Positions 55,435-63,996 of a stretch of DNA of 64,000 nucleotides are shown here, in pieces (position 1 is the first letter of the stretch; each line of letters starts with the position of its first letter). The notes below the pieces were generated by a model. It made no database searches. It saw nothing but the letters and a program-made list of their open reading frames with translations, and was not told the origin of the DNA. Origin of the DNA: Methyloceanibacter sp. wino2 (lineage in GTDB: Bacteria; Pseudomonadota; Alphaproteobacteria; Rhizobiales; Methyloligellaceae); assembly GCF_003071365.1 (NCBI RefSeq), contig NZ_CP028960.1:186001-250000 (forward strand), written 5' to 3'. A program made the position numbers and the translations under genes.

Positions 55435-55866
55435 GCGCCGATCCTACTTTCTTGGCGCAGTCCGGCAAAGGGAAACGGAATTGTGGGAGATCAGGCCGTT
55501 CAGGCTCGCCGCGTAGCACGGCGGGGCGACCGGTTTGATGACGGGATTGGCCTGTCACTCTCGCGCGCTACCTGACATAGCGCGAACCCATTGAAACCAA
55601 TTGAGAGGATGGGGCGTGGCGGGACATGGTGCGTCGTCCGACGCTGCCGACCTGAGTACGAGCGAGGGGAGCCGAGCCCGACTCCCTCACCCCCGTATTA
55701 CCCGTACGGCGAGCGGGGTACGCATTACAGACCCCGCCACGGGATCAGAACGTGCACCCTTTGGCTTGGTTCCCGAAAACCGCGGCCCCGATCGCAAAAA
55801 GAATCGGCGCGGCCTCGAACGAAGCCACGCCGCAGTCGGTCAGGGAGGAAAAAGGAATACGCGGCT
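55435..55866. other. Gene-free gap of about 430 bases
   Basis: This lies between the adaptor start and the msrB stop, both on the minus strand. It holds the adaptor promoter region and an inverted repeat CGCGCTA (55564-55570) with TAGCGCG (55578-55584) that has no T run. Open frames here are Arg/Pro-rich and look like chance. I see no other feature. Confidence 0.6.
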
Positions 55867-56373
55867 CTAAGCCGGTACGAACTTGAGCGAAACGCCGTTG
55901 ATGCAGTACCGCAAACCGGTCGGTTTCGGCCCATCGTTGAAGACATGACCGAGATGCCCGCCACAGCGGCGGCAATGCACTTCGTCGCGCGACATGCCCC
56001 AACTGAAGTCCTGCTGAACCCCGACATTGCCTTCGATCGGGGCGTAGAAGCTCGGCCAGCCAGTGCCGGATTCGAACTTGGTTTCCGACTTGAAGACCGG
56101 GAGGTCGCAACCGGCGCAGACAAAGGTCCCTTGCCGCTTTTCCTTGTTCAGCGGGCTGGTCCAGCGCGCCTCGGTGTCCTCCTCGCGCAACACCGCGTAT
56201 TGCTCGGGCGTCAGAATCTTGCGCCACTCTTCGGGCGTCTTCGTAATCTCGAATTTGCCGTCCGCAGCGGCGGTCGCCGGCGAACCATGCCCGCGCAGCA
56301 GAACCGCGCCGCCAGCCGCAGCCGCCGCAACGCCGGCGGTGCCGAGTAGAATCTGTCGTCGCGATACCATCAT
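55867..56373 (-). CDS. msrB: Methionine-R-sulfoxide reductase MsrB, Tat-exported
   Basis: The 168-residue protein begins [22 protein letters not shown], a twin-arginine leader. The MsrB domain has the zinc Cys pairs CAGC and CRRC, the segment [29 protein letters not shown] and the catalytic Cys in [12 protein letters not shown]. It reduces R-methionine sulfoxide in proteins; the leader predicts a periplasmic role in repair of oxidised envelope proteins, served by the tatABC genes in this window. The ATG follows AAGGAG. Confidence 0.94.
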   Translation of the reverse strand: MMVSRRQILLGTAGVAAAAAGGAVLLRGHGSPATAAADGKFEITKTPEEWRKILTPEQYAVLREEDTEARWTSPLNKEKRQGTFVCAGCDLPVFKSETKFESGTGWPSFYAPIEGNVGVQQDFSWGMSRDEVHCRRCGGHLGHVFNDGPKPTGLRYCINGVSLKFVPA

Positions 56374-56537
56374 GGCTCCTTCCCCATTGGCGGCTGTCGT
56401 GATCGTCTAAGCCAATGGATATGACAAGAATCTAAGGATTACCGGCCGACCTTCAATTCAACTTCGGCGCACAGCTGTTCACGAGCGCTTTATCGGGAGC
56501 GGTCCGGATGAGGGGCCTGGATAACGGCCGAAGCGCC

Positions 56538-57371
56538 CTACCCCCGCGAGGTGATGTGGGAGGCCGGAATCACGATCTCACAGCGGACGCCCTCGACCGG
56601 GAAGGACAAAGCCACTTTGCCGGCAAGGGCTTGGCCGACGATATTTTCGATCATCGCGCGCCCGAAACCCGAACTGGACGGTGTCTCCACGTCCGGGCCG
56701 CCGCTTTCCGCCCAGACGACTTTCAGGGCCTTCTCGTCCTCGCAGACCTGCCAGCCCACATGCACCGCGCCTTCCGGCTTCGATAGCGAGCCGTACTTCT
56801 CCGCATTCGCGGTTAGCTCGTGCAGCGCCATACCAAGGTTGTGAACGGCTTCGGGCTTCAGCACGACGTCTTCGCCTTCGATCGTGACCTGCTTGCCGGG
56901 GCCGTCCATATGCTGTTCCAGCTGCTGTTCCACCAGCATCCGCAACGAGGCCCCATGCCAGTCGTCCGCGACGAGAAGGTCGTGGGACATCCCAATCCCG
57001 TGGAGCCGTGCACCGAACCGGTCGAGAAATTCGTCGACGGTCGCTGTCTGCCGTGCCGTCTGGCGGGCAATGGCCTGGATCACGGCCAGAAGGTTCTTGG
57101 ACCGGTGCGTCAGTTCACGGAGCAACAGCCGAAGCTGCTGTTCGCTGGCGGACCGCTCGACCCCGAACTGCTTTTCCGCCTCAGCCAATTCCTGCGTGCG
57201 CCGCTCGAGGTCGTCTTCCAGCTGTTGCCTGGCGGCCTCGCGCGTCTGCCCGTTCTTGCGCGCGACAAGGAGGTAGATCAGCAGCCCGCAGGCCAGGAGA
57301 ACACCGACCACGGTGAGAACCGTCCCCGAAGCCATGGTCATATGCGCCTGCATAGAGACTGCGCCGCTCAC
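56538..57371 (-). CDS. HWE-family sensor histidine kinase, membrane anchored
   Basis: The 277-residue protein has one membrane helix (about 16-37), a coiled coil (about 42-80), a histidine box LLLRELTHRSKNLLAVIQAI with His89, an N-box ALHELTANAEKYGSL, and a WAESGGP motif typical of HWE/HisKA_2 kinases. There is no separate sensor domain. Kinases of this class phosphorylate PhyR or single-domain regulators in the alphaproteobacterial general stress response. Its position beside phyR and a single-domain regulator supports that role (inference). The start appears to be GTG at 57371. Confidence 0.9.
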   Translation of the reverse strand: MSGAVSMQAHMTMASGTVLTVVGVLLACGLLIYLLVARKNGQTREAARQQLEDDLERRTQELAEAEKQFGVERSASEQQLRLLLRELTHRSKNLLAVIQAIARQTARQTATVDEFLDRFGARLHGIGMSHDLLVADDWHGASLRMLVEQQLEQHMDGPGKQVTIEGEDVVLKPEAVHNLGMALHELTANAEKYGSLSKPEGAVHVGWQVCEDEKALKVVWAESGGPDVETPSSSGFGRAMIENIVGQALAGKVALSFPVEGVRCEIVIPASHITSRG

Positions 57372-57396
57372 AGAAAGACCCGCGTATCTGCCCCGG

Positions 57397-57555
57397 CTAA
57401 ACGAGTGCCGCGATCAGCGTGACCAGGAACACAAGGAGGAAGATGAAGAACAGGACCCGTGCGACACCGGCTGCCGCCGATGCGACCCCGCCAAAACCGA
57501 ACACGCCGGCAATCAGCGCCACCACCGCAAATATTATCGCCCAGGTCAGTAACAT
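57397..57555 (-). CDS. DUF1328 small membrane protein
   Basis: From the ATG at 57555, preceded by TAGGA, the product is 52 residues with two hydrophobic helices. The family sequence LLTWAIIFAVVALIAGVFGFGGVA is clear, as is the second helix with VLFFIFLLVFLVTLI. DUF1328 (YtjA-like) proteins are small membrane proteins often linked to stress. It sits between the response regulator and the HWE kinase, probably in one transcript. Confidence 0.88.
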   Translation of the reverse strand: MLLTWAIIFAVVALIAGVFGFGGVASAAAGVARVLFFIFLLVFLVTLIAALV

Positions 57556-57651
57556 CCGTGGTCCTACCCGCCGTTGGCCCGCGCCAAGACACAAGCGCGA
57601 CTGCGCCTACGCCAAACGCGTCACTTCCCGAATTGTTGCACGGCGCGGTTG

Positions 57652-57999
57652 TCAAAACCCGGCGACCGCCGCGAGGATCTCCTGGTCCGTGAACGGCTTT
57701 CGAACCAGAGGGGCTGCATTGTGGGCCGGCGGCAGGCTTTCGCGCCCATAACCGCTGACAAAGGCAAACGGCAGCCCGCGCGTTGCCAGGACATCCGCGA
57801 TACGGCTGGCGGATTCGCCTCCCAGGTGGGCATCGAGCAGAGCACCGCGTAAGGGACGGCTCTGGATCGCACTCAACGCATCGCTGACCGTACTCGCGGG
57901 ACCGACGACCGCCAGCCCCGCATTCTCGAGAGCCGCCACGATATCGAGCGCAATGAGAAACTCGTCCTCCACAACAAGGATGGGATTTGGATTGATCAC
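57652..57999 (-). CDS. Single-domain response regulator (FAT GUY-like)
   Basis: The 115-residue protein is one receiver domain: acidic VEDEF, phospho-acceptor Asp in GALLDAHLGGES, and Lys in VRKPFT. The motif LPFAFVSGYG matches the PFxFATGY pattern of FAT GUY regulators such as Caulobacter MrrA and Sphingomonas SdrG, which relay phosphate in the general stress response. It is the first gene of the minus-strand group RR-DUF1328-HWE kinase. The GTG at 57999 has AGGAAGGA upstream. Confidence 0.88.
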   Translation of the reverse strand: MINPNPILVVEDEFLIALDIVAALENAGLAVVGPASTVSDALSAIQSRPLRGALLDAHLGGESASRIADVLATRGLPFAFVSGYGRESLPPAHNAAPLVRKPFTDQEILAAVAGF

Positions 58000-58039
58000 G
58001 TCGAATCCTTCCTGCGCCTCGACCGGGCACTGTCCCTAC

Positions 58040-58065
58040 GGAAACGTGGGGAGCGGCAATCGGTT
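58040..58065 (+). promoter_or_regulatory. Weak EcfG-like promoter candidate before DUF3309 gene
   Basis: GGAAA (58040-58044), a 17-base spacer and GGTT (58062-58065) deviate by one base from each element of the EcfG consensus. It lies about 115 bases before the DUF3309 start. This is a suggestion only. Confidence 0.2.
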
Positions 58066-58179
58066 TCGCCAGTCGGGCTGATAATTGCGGACCGCCGAAG
58101 CCTAGCGTCATACGGAGAATAGTCTATGGTCGGCGCGATCCCGAGGGTCATCGCGAAGAACCACGCTCAGAGAGACGAA

Positions 58180-58335
58180 ATGGGCTCAACAATTCTCCTC
58201 ATCATCCTGGTCGCGGTTTTGCTCGCCGTATTGCCCGCCTGGCCCTATAGCCGCGCCTGGGGCGCGTTCCCGGCTGGCCTCGTAGGTTTGATCATCGTCT
58301 TGCTGCTCGTGCTTAAGTTCCTCGGCAAGATCTAG
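58180..58335 (+). CDS. DUF3309 small membrane protein
   Basis: From the ATG at 58180 (AGAGAGA upstream) the product is 51 residues: two hydrophobic helices around the conserved LPAWPYSRAWGAFPAGLVGLIIV. DUF3309 proteins are tiny membrane proteins common in alphaproteobacteria, with no known role. The frame opens 18 codons earlier without a ribosome site. It converges with phyR. Confidence 0.85.
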   Translation: MGSTILLIILVAVLLAVLPAWPYSRAWGAFPAGLVGLIIVLLLVLKFLGKI

Positions 58336-58363
58336 CGCCGCGAGCCGTCACGACGGGGCGCTA
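58333..58363. terminator. Nested hairpin between DUF3309 and phyR
   Basis: TAGCGCC (58333-58339) pairs with GGCGCTA (58357-58363), with an inner CCGT/ACGG stem. It overlaps the DUF3309 stop codon and lies before the phyR stop. The T runs are weak on both sides, so a bidirectional terminator is only likely. Confidence 0.4.
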
Positions 58364-58367
58364 TCAA

Positions 58368-59159
58368 TCAGCTCTTGCGTTTGGCGTGCTGCTCGAAGAA
58401 CAGCGCCTGCGACACGATCGCCTTCACCGTATCGGGTTGATAGGGCTTGGTGATCAAGAAGGCCGGCTCGGGACGCTCGCCCGTGAGCAGCCGGTCCGGA
58501 TAGGCCGTGATGAAGATCACCGGCACCTCGAACGAGCCCAGAATCTCATTGACCGCGTCGAGCCCCGAACTGCCGTCCGCAAGCTGAATATCGGCGAGAA
58601 CCAACCCCGGCTTCTTGCTCGACGCCGCATCGACCGCCTCGGCATGGGTCCGGGCGACGCCCGCCACCTGGTGCCCCAGCCCCTCCACGATTGCTTCAAG
58701 GTCCATGGCAATCATCGGCTCGTCCTCGATGATGAGCACATCGGTTGCGACCTGCGCCGCAATCTCCCGGCCCGCATCATCCAGCAGCGCCTGCACGTTG
58801 CTAGGCGTGGTGTTGAGGATGTCGGCGGTCTCGTCGACTGAAAACCCTTCGACCGAGCAGAGCACGAACGCTTGCCGGGCCAGCGGGGTGATCTGTTCCA
58901 GCTGCCGGTCGACCGGCGAGTCCCCCCGGTCGAAAACCTCGGTCTTGAGATTCAGGCCGACGGAATTCCACATGCTGACGAAGGTGCGGTAGAGCGCGAC
59001 CCGGGGATCAAGACCGTTGTCGAACAGGGACGGATCCTCCGCCAAGACCTGGAGGGTCGCCGCGACATAGGCGTCGCCCGCGGTCTGGGAGCCAGCGAGG
59101 GCACGCGCGAACCGCCTGAGCAACGGCAAATGCGGCGCGATGGTCTGAGACAACTGCAT
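58368..59159 (-). CDS. phyR: PhyR, anti-anti-sigma response regulator of general stress response
   Basis: From the ATG at 59159 the protein has 263 residues, typical for PhyR. Residues 1-130 form the sigma-like domain (with RRFARALAGSQTAGDAYVAATLQVLAEDP and FVLCSVEGFSVDETADILNTTPSNVQALL), which mimics the EcfG sigma. Residues about 140-255 form a receiver with Asp190 in LADIQLADGSS, Glu/Asp at 145-147 and Lys238. Phosphorylated PhyR binds NepR and frees EcfG. It is divergent from nepR-ecfG, the usual arrangement. An earlier in-frame start would add unlike sequence. Confidence 0.95.
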   Translation of the reverse strand: MQLSQTIAPHLPLLRRFARALAGSQTAGDAYVAATLQVLAEDPSLFDNGLDPRVALYRTFVSMWNSVGLNLKTEVFDRGDSPVDRQLEQITPLARQAFVLCSVEGFSVDETADILNTTPSNVQALLDDAGREIAAQVATDVLIIEDEPMIAMDLEAIVEGLGHQVAGVARTHAEAVDAASSKKPGLVLADIQLADGSSGLDAVNEILGSFEVPVIFITAYPDRLLTGERPEPAFLITKPYQPDTVKAIVSQALFFEQHAKRKS

Positions 59160-59301
59160 GGAACGGTGATCCCCAAAAGAGCCTGAGATACTGGCCAATC
59201 GACCGCCCATTGTCTCACACACGGAGGCGAAAGAAACAATGCGCTGGATCGCTGCCAGGCAAAAAGCTGCCACGAAACTTTGGCAAAATCGTCTTGAGTT
59301 T

Positions 59302-59326
59302 GGAACCGATTGAAGGATTGCGGGTT
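59302..59326 (+). promoter_or_regulatory. EcfG-type promoter of nepR-ecfG
   Basis: GGAAC (59302-59306), 16 bases, then GGTT (59323-59326) fits the general stress promoter GGAAC-N16/17-(C/G)GTT. It lies about 70 bases before the nepR start, implying autoregulation by EcfG, as reported for other alphaproteobacteria. Confidence 0.65.
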
Positions 59327-59395
59327 TTTCCGGTGCAGATGTACAGCGGTTATCGGTTACAATCGGCGTGCTGATCGTACCGATAAGGAACCGTT

Positions 59396-59638
59396 GTGAC
59401 CGAAGACGATAAGGATAAGGCTCAAAGGCGCATGTCTGTCGACGCCAGTAAGAGCACCCAGCAGCCAGACGATGGCATCGTCGAGCCTGCGGCCCAGCCG
59501 GATGCAAGTATGTCCCCCGCCCTCCAAGCCCATATCGGCCGACAGGTTCGAGCGATGTTCGATTCTGTCGCCGAGGAACCGGTTCCCGAGCACCTTTTGA
59601 GGCTTCTCAAGGATCTCGACGACAGCGGAGAGAAGTAA
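59396..59638 (+). CDS. nepR: NepR anti-sigma factor
   Basis: The 80-residue protein has a disordered charged N-terminus and the NepR core ALQAHIGRQVRAMFDSVAEEPVPEHLLRLLKDLD, two helices that hold EcfG or PhyR. It sequesters the EcfG sigma until phosphorylated PhyR competes. The start is GTG at 59396 with AAGGAA upstream; an ATG at 59432 is a possible alternative. The stop lies two bases before the ecfG start. Confidence 0.93.
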   Translation: MTEDDKDKAQRRMSVDASKSTQQPDDGIVEPAAQPDASMSPALQAHIGRQVRAMFDSVAEEPVPEHLLRLLKDLDDSGEK

Positions 59639-59639
59639 C

Positions 59640-60197
59640 TTGCCAGAGACCGTTTCACCGGGCCTCAAAGATGCGCTCGTGGGCCAAATCGGCAGCCTGC
59701 GGGCCTTCGCCGTGTCGCTCTGCGGCGACCGCGAGCGGGCCGACGACCTCGTGCAGGAGACGCTCTACAAGGCGTGGAACAACCTGTCGTCGTTCCAGGA
59801 GGGAACCAACCTCAAAGCCTGGCTCTTCACCATCCTCCGGAATACGTATTTCTCGGAACGCCGCAAGAAGAAGCGCGAGGTCGAGGACGTCGATGGGGCC
59901 TATGCGGCAAAGCTGTCGTCGATCCCAGAGCAGCACGGCCACATGGATATGCGCGACTTCGAGGAGGCGCTGTCGGAGCTTCCGGACGATCAACGTGAGG
60001 CCCTCGTCCTGGTCGGCGCGGCCGGTTTCTCCTACGAGGAAGCTGCGGAAATTTCCGGGTGCGCCGTGGGCACGATCAAGAGCCGCGTCAATCGCGCCCG
60101 CCGGCGTATCGCTGAATCACTGAACATTGATGCCGACGAAGACGGCCCGTCCGACTTGGTCGGCACCGACTCCGTGCCCGCGTCCCGAAGCGCCTAA
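59640..60197 (+). CDS. ecfG: EcfG-type ECF sigma factor
   Basis: The 185-residue protein has sigma region 2 (about 9-80; AFAVSLCGDRERADDLVQETLYKAWNNLSSFQEGTNLKAWLFTILRN) and region 4 (about 105-160; LPDDQREALVLVGAAGFSYEEAAEISGCAVGTIKSRVNRARRRI), the latter with the ECF15-type sequence. It directs transcription of the general stress regulon from GGAAC promoters. The start is TTG at 59640 with GGAGAG upstream, right after nepR. Its stop overlaps the stop of the convergent AEC gene. Confidence 0.94.
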   Translation: MPETVSPGLKDALVGQIGSLRAFAVSLCGDRERADDLVQETLYKAWNNLSSFQEGTNLKAWLFTILRNTYFSERRKKKREVEDVDGAYAAKLSSIPEQHGHMDMRDFEEALSELPDDQREALVLVGAAGFSYEEAAEISGCAVGTIKSRVNRARRRIAESLNIDADEDGPSDLVGTDSVPASRSA

Positions 60198-61165
60198 CCT
60201 ATAATCCAAATAAACAGGCTGATCGTCAGCAGTGAGCCGAACGTGCTGATCAGCAGCGCCGACGCGGCCTCCGGAATGGCTGTGCGGAACTGGACCGCCA
60301 GCATCACCACGACCGAGACCGCCGGCAGCGCCGTCGTGACGACGGCTTGGCCCAAGATGGGATCCTTGTACCCGAGGGACAGCATGCCCAGACAGACCAG
60401 TGCGGGCTGAAGCACGTTCTTGATGAAAACGAGACTAAGGACGGGCACGCTGAACTTCACATTGTAGCCCGCAAGGATGATCCCCGACGCAAACAAGGCT
60501 ACACCGGACGAGGAATGGCCGAGCAACGACAAGGACTGGTCGACGACTTGTGGGAGGTCAACGCCCAGAAGCACCATGACGACGCCTGCACTCGGAAGCC
60601 AGACGATCGGCCGCTTAAGCGACTTCATGATCGTTCCCGGAATATCGACGCGATGCGGCGGCGCCGTTGCCGCCCCATCTGTCCCTGCCAGTGCCTGTTC
60701 GCTCCGTGCCGCATCGAGCTCCAATAAAACGAGCGTCGTCGGGAGGAGGAAAATCACGATGATCATGCCACCGACCGCAATGGGGATGCTCGCAGTGTCG
60801 CCGTACAGAGAGCCTAGTACGGGAACACCGACAAAGGCCGTGCTCGGCCCGGACGCCATCAAGGCGCGAAGGGCGCTCAAGCCGATGGGATGGCGGAAGA
60901 TGAAAACAGCCGCCAGAAGGACCAGCGCGTACGTGCCGACGATCGCGAGAAGGAGGAAACAAACCAGCGGCAAACTGCTCAGCAGTTGCTCGCGTCCCGC
61001 GCTGAATACACCGACAAACAAGGCCAGCGGCAGGGCATAGGTCATCACCATGCGGTTGAGCGTCGGCACCTCGTCTTGCGAAAAATCGTGATGCCAGGCG
61101 GCGAAGTAGCCGAGCATGATGGTGATGATCGCTGGAAGCAGCGCGCTGAGAATCTGTCCTAGCAT
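60194..61165 (-). CDS. AEC-family transporter (auxin efflux carrier type)
   Basis: The 323-residue protein has about ten membrane helices in two five-helix halves, with typical TYALPLALFVGVFSA and ASGPSTAFVGVPVLGSLYGD segments and a second-half VKFSVPVLSLVFIKNVLQPALV. AEC proteins export organic acids, and bacterial members such as MdcF or malonate carriers use dicarboxylates; the substrate here is unknown. The ATG at 61165 has GGGGGAC upstream. It is convergent with ecfG. Confidence 0.9.
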   Translation of the reverse strand: MLGQILSALLPAIITIMLGYFAAWHHDFSQDEVPTLNRMVMTYALPLALFVGVFSAGREQLLSSLPLVCFLLLAIVGTYALVLLAAVFIFRHPIGLSALRALMASGPSTAFVGVPVLGSLYGDTASIPIAVGGMIIVIFLLPTTLVLLELDAARSEQALAGTDGAATAPPHRVDIPGTIMKSLKRPIVWLPSAGVVMVLLGVDLPQVVDQSLSLLGHSSSGVALFASGIILAGYNVKFSVPVLSLVFIKNVLQPALVCLGMLSLGYKDPILGQAVVTTALPAVSVVVMLAVQFRTAIPEAASALLISTFGSLLTISLFIWIIG

Positions 61166-61524
61166 TAGTCCCCCGAAACGATTTTAGACGCCATTCCCCG
61201 CGCCGCGCCTGGTGCATCCGCGACTCGTCTCTGCCCTGGCCGGACACGGCGCAGGCTACGACAGGCGCAATTCAAATCAACACCGACCCCTTGATGTCTG
61301 GCCCAACAGACCAAATGTGTAAGCCTCACCGGAAATACCTGGAGGCTCCGAACAAGGCCAAGATTTAAGGTTCGACCGTACCGCCCCTAAAGCGGCAGGT
61401 CTTGCTGTAACGGCCAAGATGGTCTTCCAGGCTAAGGAATTGCGGGGAATTGTCCTATCGTCACTTGATTGCGCTAAGACCACACTGACAGTTGATTCTT
61501 CGTCCAAGCCTCAAGAGACCCGCC
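61166..61524. other. Gene-free gap of about 360 bases
   Basis: Divergent promoters for the AEC gene (minus) and the helical protein gene (plus) must lie here. I found no clear EcfG or sigma-70 promoter match and no small frame with a ribosome site. Confidence 0.6.
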
Positions 61525-62046
61525 ATGACCGATGATGTCCAAGAGACTGAGAAGACAAACATGACAGACAATAAAGCGAAGACTGACAAAGCCACACAAG
61601 CCGACAAAGAGTGGGATGACCTGCAGCATGACCTGGAGACGCTCGGCAGCCAAGTGAAGGCCCTACGCGATCACGCCGGTGCCCTCGGCGAAACCGTTCT
61701 CGGCAATATGGAATTGCGCTTCCAGGATGTGCTGAGCCGCGCCAATGCCTATCGCAATACGACGGCCGCCCAAATCGAAGAGCTGCAGAAGACGGCGCTT
61801 GACCAAGCCGATCAGACGCAAGCCACGTTGACGGAGCAGGGCAAGAAGTCCGCCGCCATGGCCAAGGACAAGGCCCGCGAACTTTGGGACCGCGCCGAGC
61901 CTCTGCGCCAGGGCGCCCAGGAAGTGGGCAACGGTTTCCTGCGGGCGTGGTCCGAGATCGCCGCATCGTTCGGCAAGGCCGCCGAGAAGGTTCAGACGGA
62001 ACGGCCCAAGGACAGCGCAGACGACAAGAGTTCCAAGACGACCTGA
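61525..62046 (+). CDS. Amphipathic helical cytosolic protein, unknown function
   Basis: The ATG at 61525 follows AAGAGA; another ATG lies at 61561. The 173-residue product has no membrane helix and is rich in Ala, Glu, Lys and Gln in long amphipathic helices (for example DLETLGSQVKALRDHAGALGE and AAMAKDKARELWDRAEPLRQG), with a disordered polar tail. The style recalls DUF883/ElaB or phasin-like proteins, but no family is certain. It stands alone with a good terminator, so it is a single-gene unit. Confidence 0.72.
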   Translation: MTDDVQETEKTNMTDNKAKTDKATQADKEWDDLQHDLETLGSQVKALRDHAGALGETVLGNMELRFQDVLSRANAYRNTTAAQIEELQKTALDQADQTQATLTEQGKKSAAMAKDKARELWDRAEPLRQGAQEVGNGFLRAWSEIAASFGKAAEKVQTERPKDSADDKSSKTT

Positions 62047-62106
62047 CATCAGGCGGCTTGAACAGACTGCGAGGGGAGCGCATCGCAGAGCGCACACCGG
62101 GAAAGC

Positions 62107-62139
62107 GCCCAGATCTTCGGATCTGGGCATTTTCTTTTT
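62107..62139 (+). terminator. Rho-independent terminator with UUCG tetraloop
   Basis: GCCCAGATC (62107-62115) pairs perfectly with GATCTGGGC (62120-62128) around TTCG, followed by a T-rich tract to 62139. It ends the transcript of the helical protein gene. Confidence 0.92.
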
Positions 62140-62173
62140 GGGATGTCTGTTGCTGCTTCAGCCCAACGGGCGA

Positions 62174-63996
62174 TCAAACTAAAGGATCCCCGTCCGGACT
62201 CCCGGCATCCTGCAACAGCTCGGCTCGAACCAGGCCCCGGACTGAATTGCCGAGATAGACGCGATCGGCCTGCTTGAGGTCGGCCTCGGTCAGTACCGCT
62301 TCGCTGGCGGCGGCGCGCGGAAGGTCGAGGAGTTCTTCCCGCAACGTGCCGGGCAGAAGTCCGCAGCGGAGCGCGGGCGTGAACAAGCGCCCATCCCTTT
62401 CGACGAAGAGATTTGTCCGCGTGCCTTCCGTCAGTTCACCGCGCTTATTGAGGAAGACGACCTCATCGCACCCTGTGAGGTCCTTCTGCCGTTCCATCTC
62501 CCCATCGTAGAACTGGCGCCGCGTGGTCTTGTGGTAGAAGAACGGGTCCGTCTCATCGACGCGCTGGTCCGAGATGACGAACCGCCAGACCGTGTCCTTG
62601 GTCGGCAGTTCGATCTCGCGTGAGCTGACCTGCACCGTCCCGTCCTCGAACAACAGCAGACGCACCATTGCCACCGGCGAGGTAATCTTGTCTGCTTCCG
62701 CCTCCAGTGCTGCGACGACGGTGTTCCGGTCATAGCGATAACCGAAATGGGCCGCGGATGCCTGGAGCCGCAGAAGATGGCGTTCGAGGAGGTGGTAGCC
62801 GCGCTCGCTCTGCCACCGCAGCGTTTCGATCAGTTCGAACGGCCCGCCGGACTCTGTCAGGAACTGCGCCTTGAGCAGGCATTCCGCATGTTCGGAGTCT
62901 TCCTTCGAGTCCGCGACGATGCCGCCGCCGATTCCCATCTCACCGCGCCCATCCGACAGGACCGCCGTGCGGATAGCCACGTTGAACTGGCATTCGCCGG
63001 ACGGCGCGATCGTGCCGATGGCGCCGGTATAGATGCCGCGCGGCTCCTTCTCCACTTCGCGGATGATCTCCATCGCCCGCACCTTCGGCGCGCCGGTAAT
63101 CGAGCCGCAGGGAAACAGCGCGCCGAGCATATCGGCGAGTTCCATGTCGGAGCGCAGTTCGGACGTAATGCCCGAGGTCATCTGATGCACGGTGCGATAG
63201 GTCTCGACCGTGAAGAGGTCGGTCACCTCCACCGAGCCGATCCGCGAGACCCGCGCGAGATCGTTGCGCAGGAGATCCACGATCATGAGATTCTCGGCGC
63301 GCTGCTTCTCGTCCATGGCGAGCCAGGTCTTGAGGCGCGCGTCCTCACGCGGCGTCCGGCCTCTCGGGGCGGTGCCCTTCATGGGCCGCGTGGAGAGCTG
63401 TTGATTCTCACGGCGGAAGAACAGTTCCGGCGAGAGCGAGAGAACGGCAAGGTCCGGCGTTTCGATCAGCGCGCCATAGGCGACGAGTTGGCGCCGGCGC
63501 AGCGCCGCGTAAAGCGCGGTCGGATCGCCCTCGAAGTCGAACAGATATTTCTGCGTGAGATTGATTTGATAGACGTCACCGGCGGCGATGTAGTCCTGAA
63601 CGGTTCGGAACGCGCGACCATACTCCTCCCGGGTCCACGACAACTCCAAGTTCGAGATCTTGGCGTGGCCTGCCCCGCCGCGCTCACCGAGCCAGTGGCG
63701 GACAGCTTCGTCCCCATCCGCTTGGGCTCACCGTACAGGCCCACCCAGAAAAGCGGCACCGCGCGGTTCGCGGGCATCAGCCCGGCTAGTTTCGGCTCGA
63801 GGCAATAGCCGAGCTCGTAGGAGAAATAGCCGGCCGCATGGAGGCCGCGCGCCAGCCCATCGGAAATGCGCTGAAGCCCGGAATCGACGTCCTCCGGTCT
63901 GTCGACGCAGACGATCTCCTCGGCCTGCTCGAAAAGCAGGCTGCGCTCACCGGAGGTGAGACTGTCATCTAGAAGAACGAAGGGCGAAGACGTCAT
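62174..63996 (-). CDS. pabB: PabB-PabC fusion (aminodeoxychorismate synthase + lyase), apparent frameshift at 63712-63715
   Basis: The ATG at 63996 opens the N-terminal PabB part (MTSSPFVLLDDSL... to GLYGEPKRM), and the rest is in a different frame. Adding one base to the four-base C run at 63712-63715 joins the two through DEAVRHWLGERGG and gives 607 residues. The chorismate-binding domain (about 100-350) has VYQINLTQKY, PMKGTAPRGRT, AENLMIVDLLRNDLARV, and PCGSITGAPKVRAMEII. The C-terminal class IV aminotransferase-fold part carries ADC lyase features, including KTTRRQFYDGE and the TEGTRTNLFVE region. The product makes para-aminobenzoate for folate. The glutaminase PabA is not in the window. 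Confidence 0.92.

Noticed and set aside
59387-59398. Second GGAAC next to GTTG just before nepR
   Set aside because: The two elements are adjacent without a spacer, and they overlap the ribosome site, so it cannot be an EcfG promoter.
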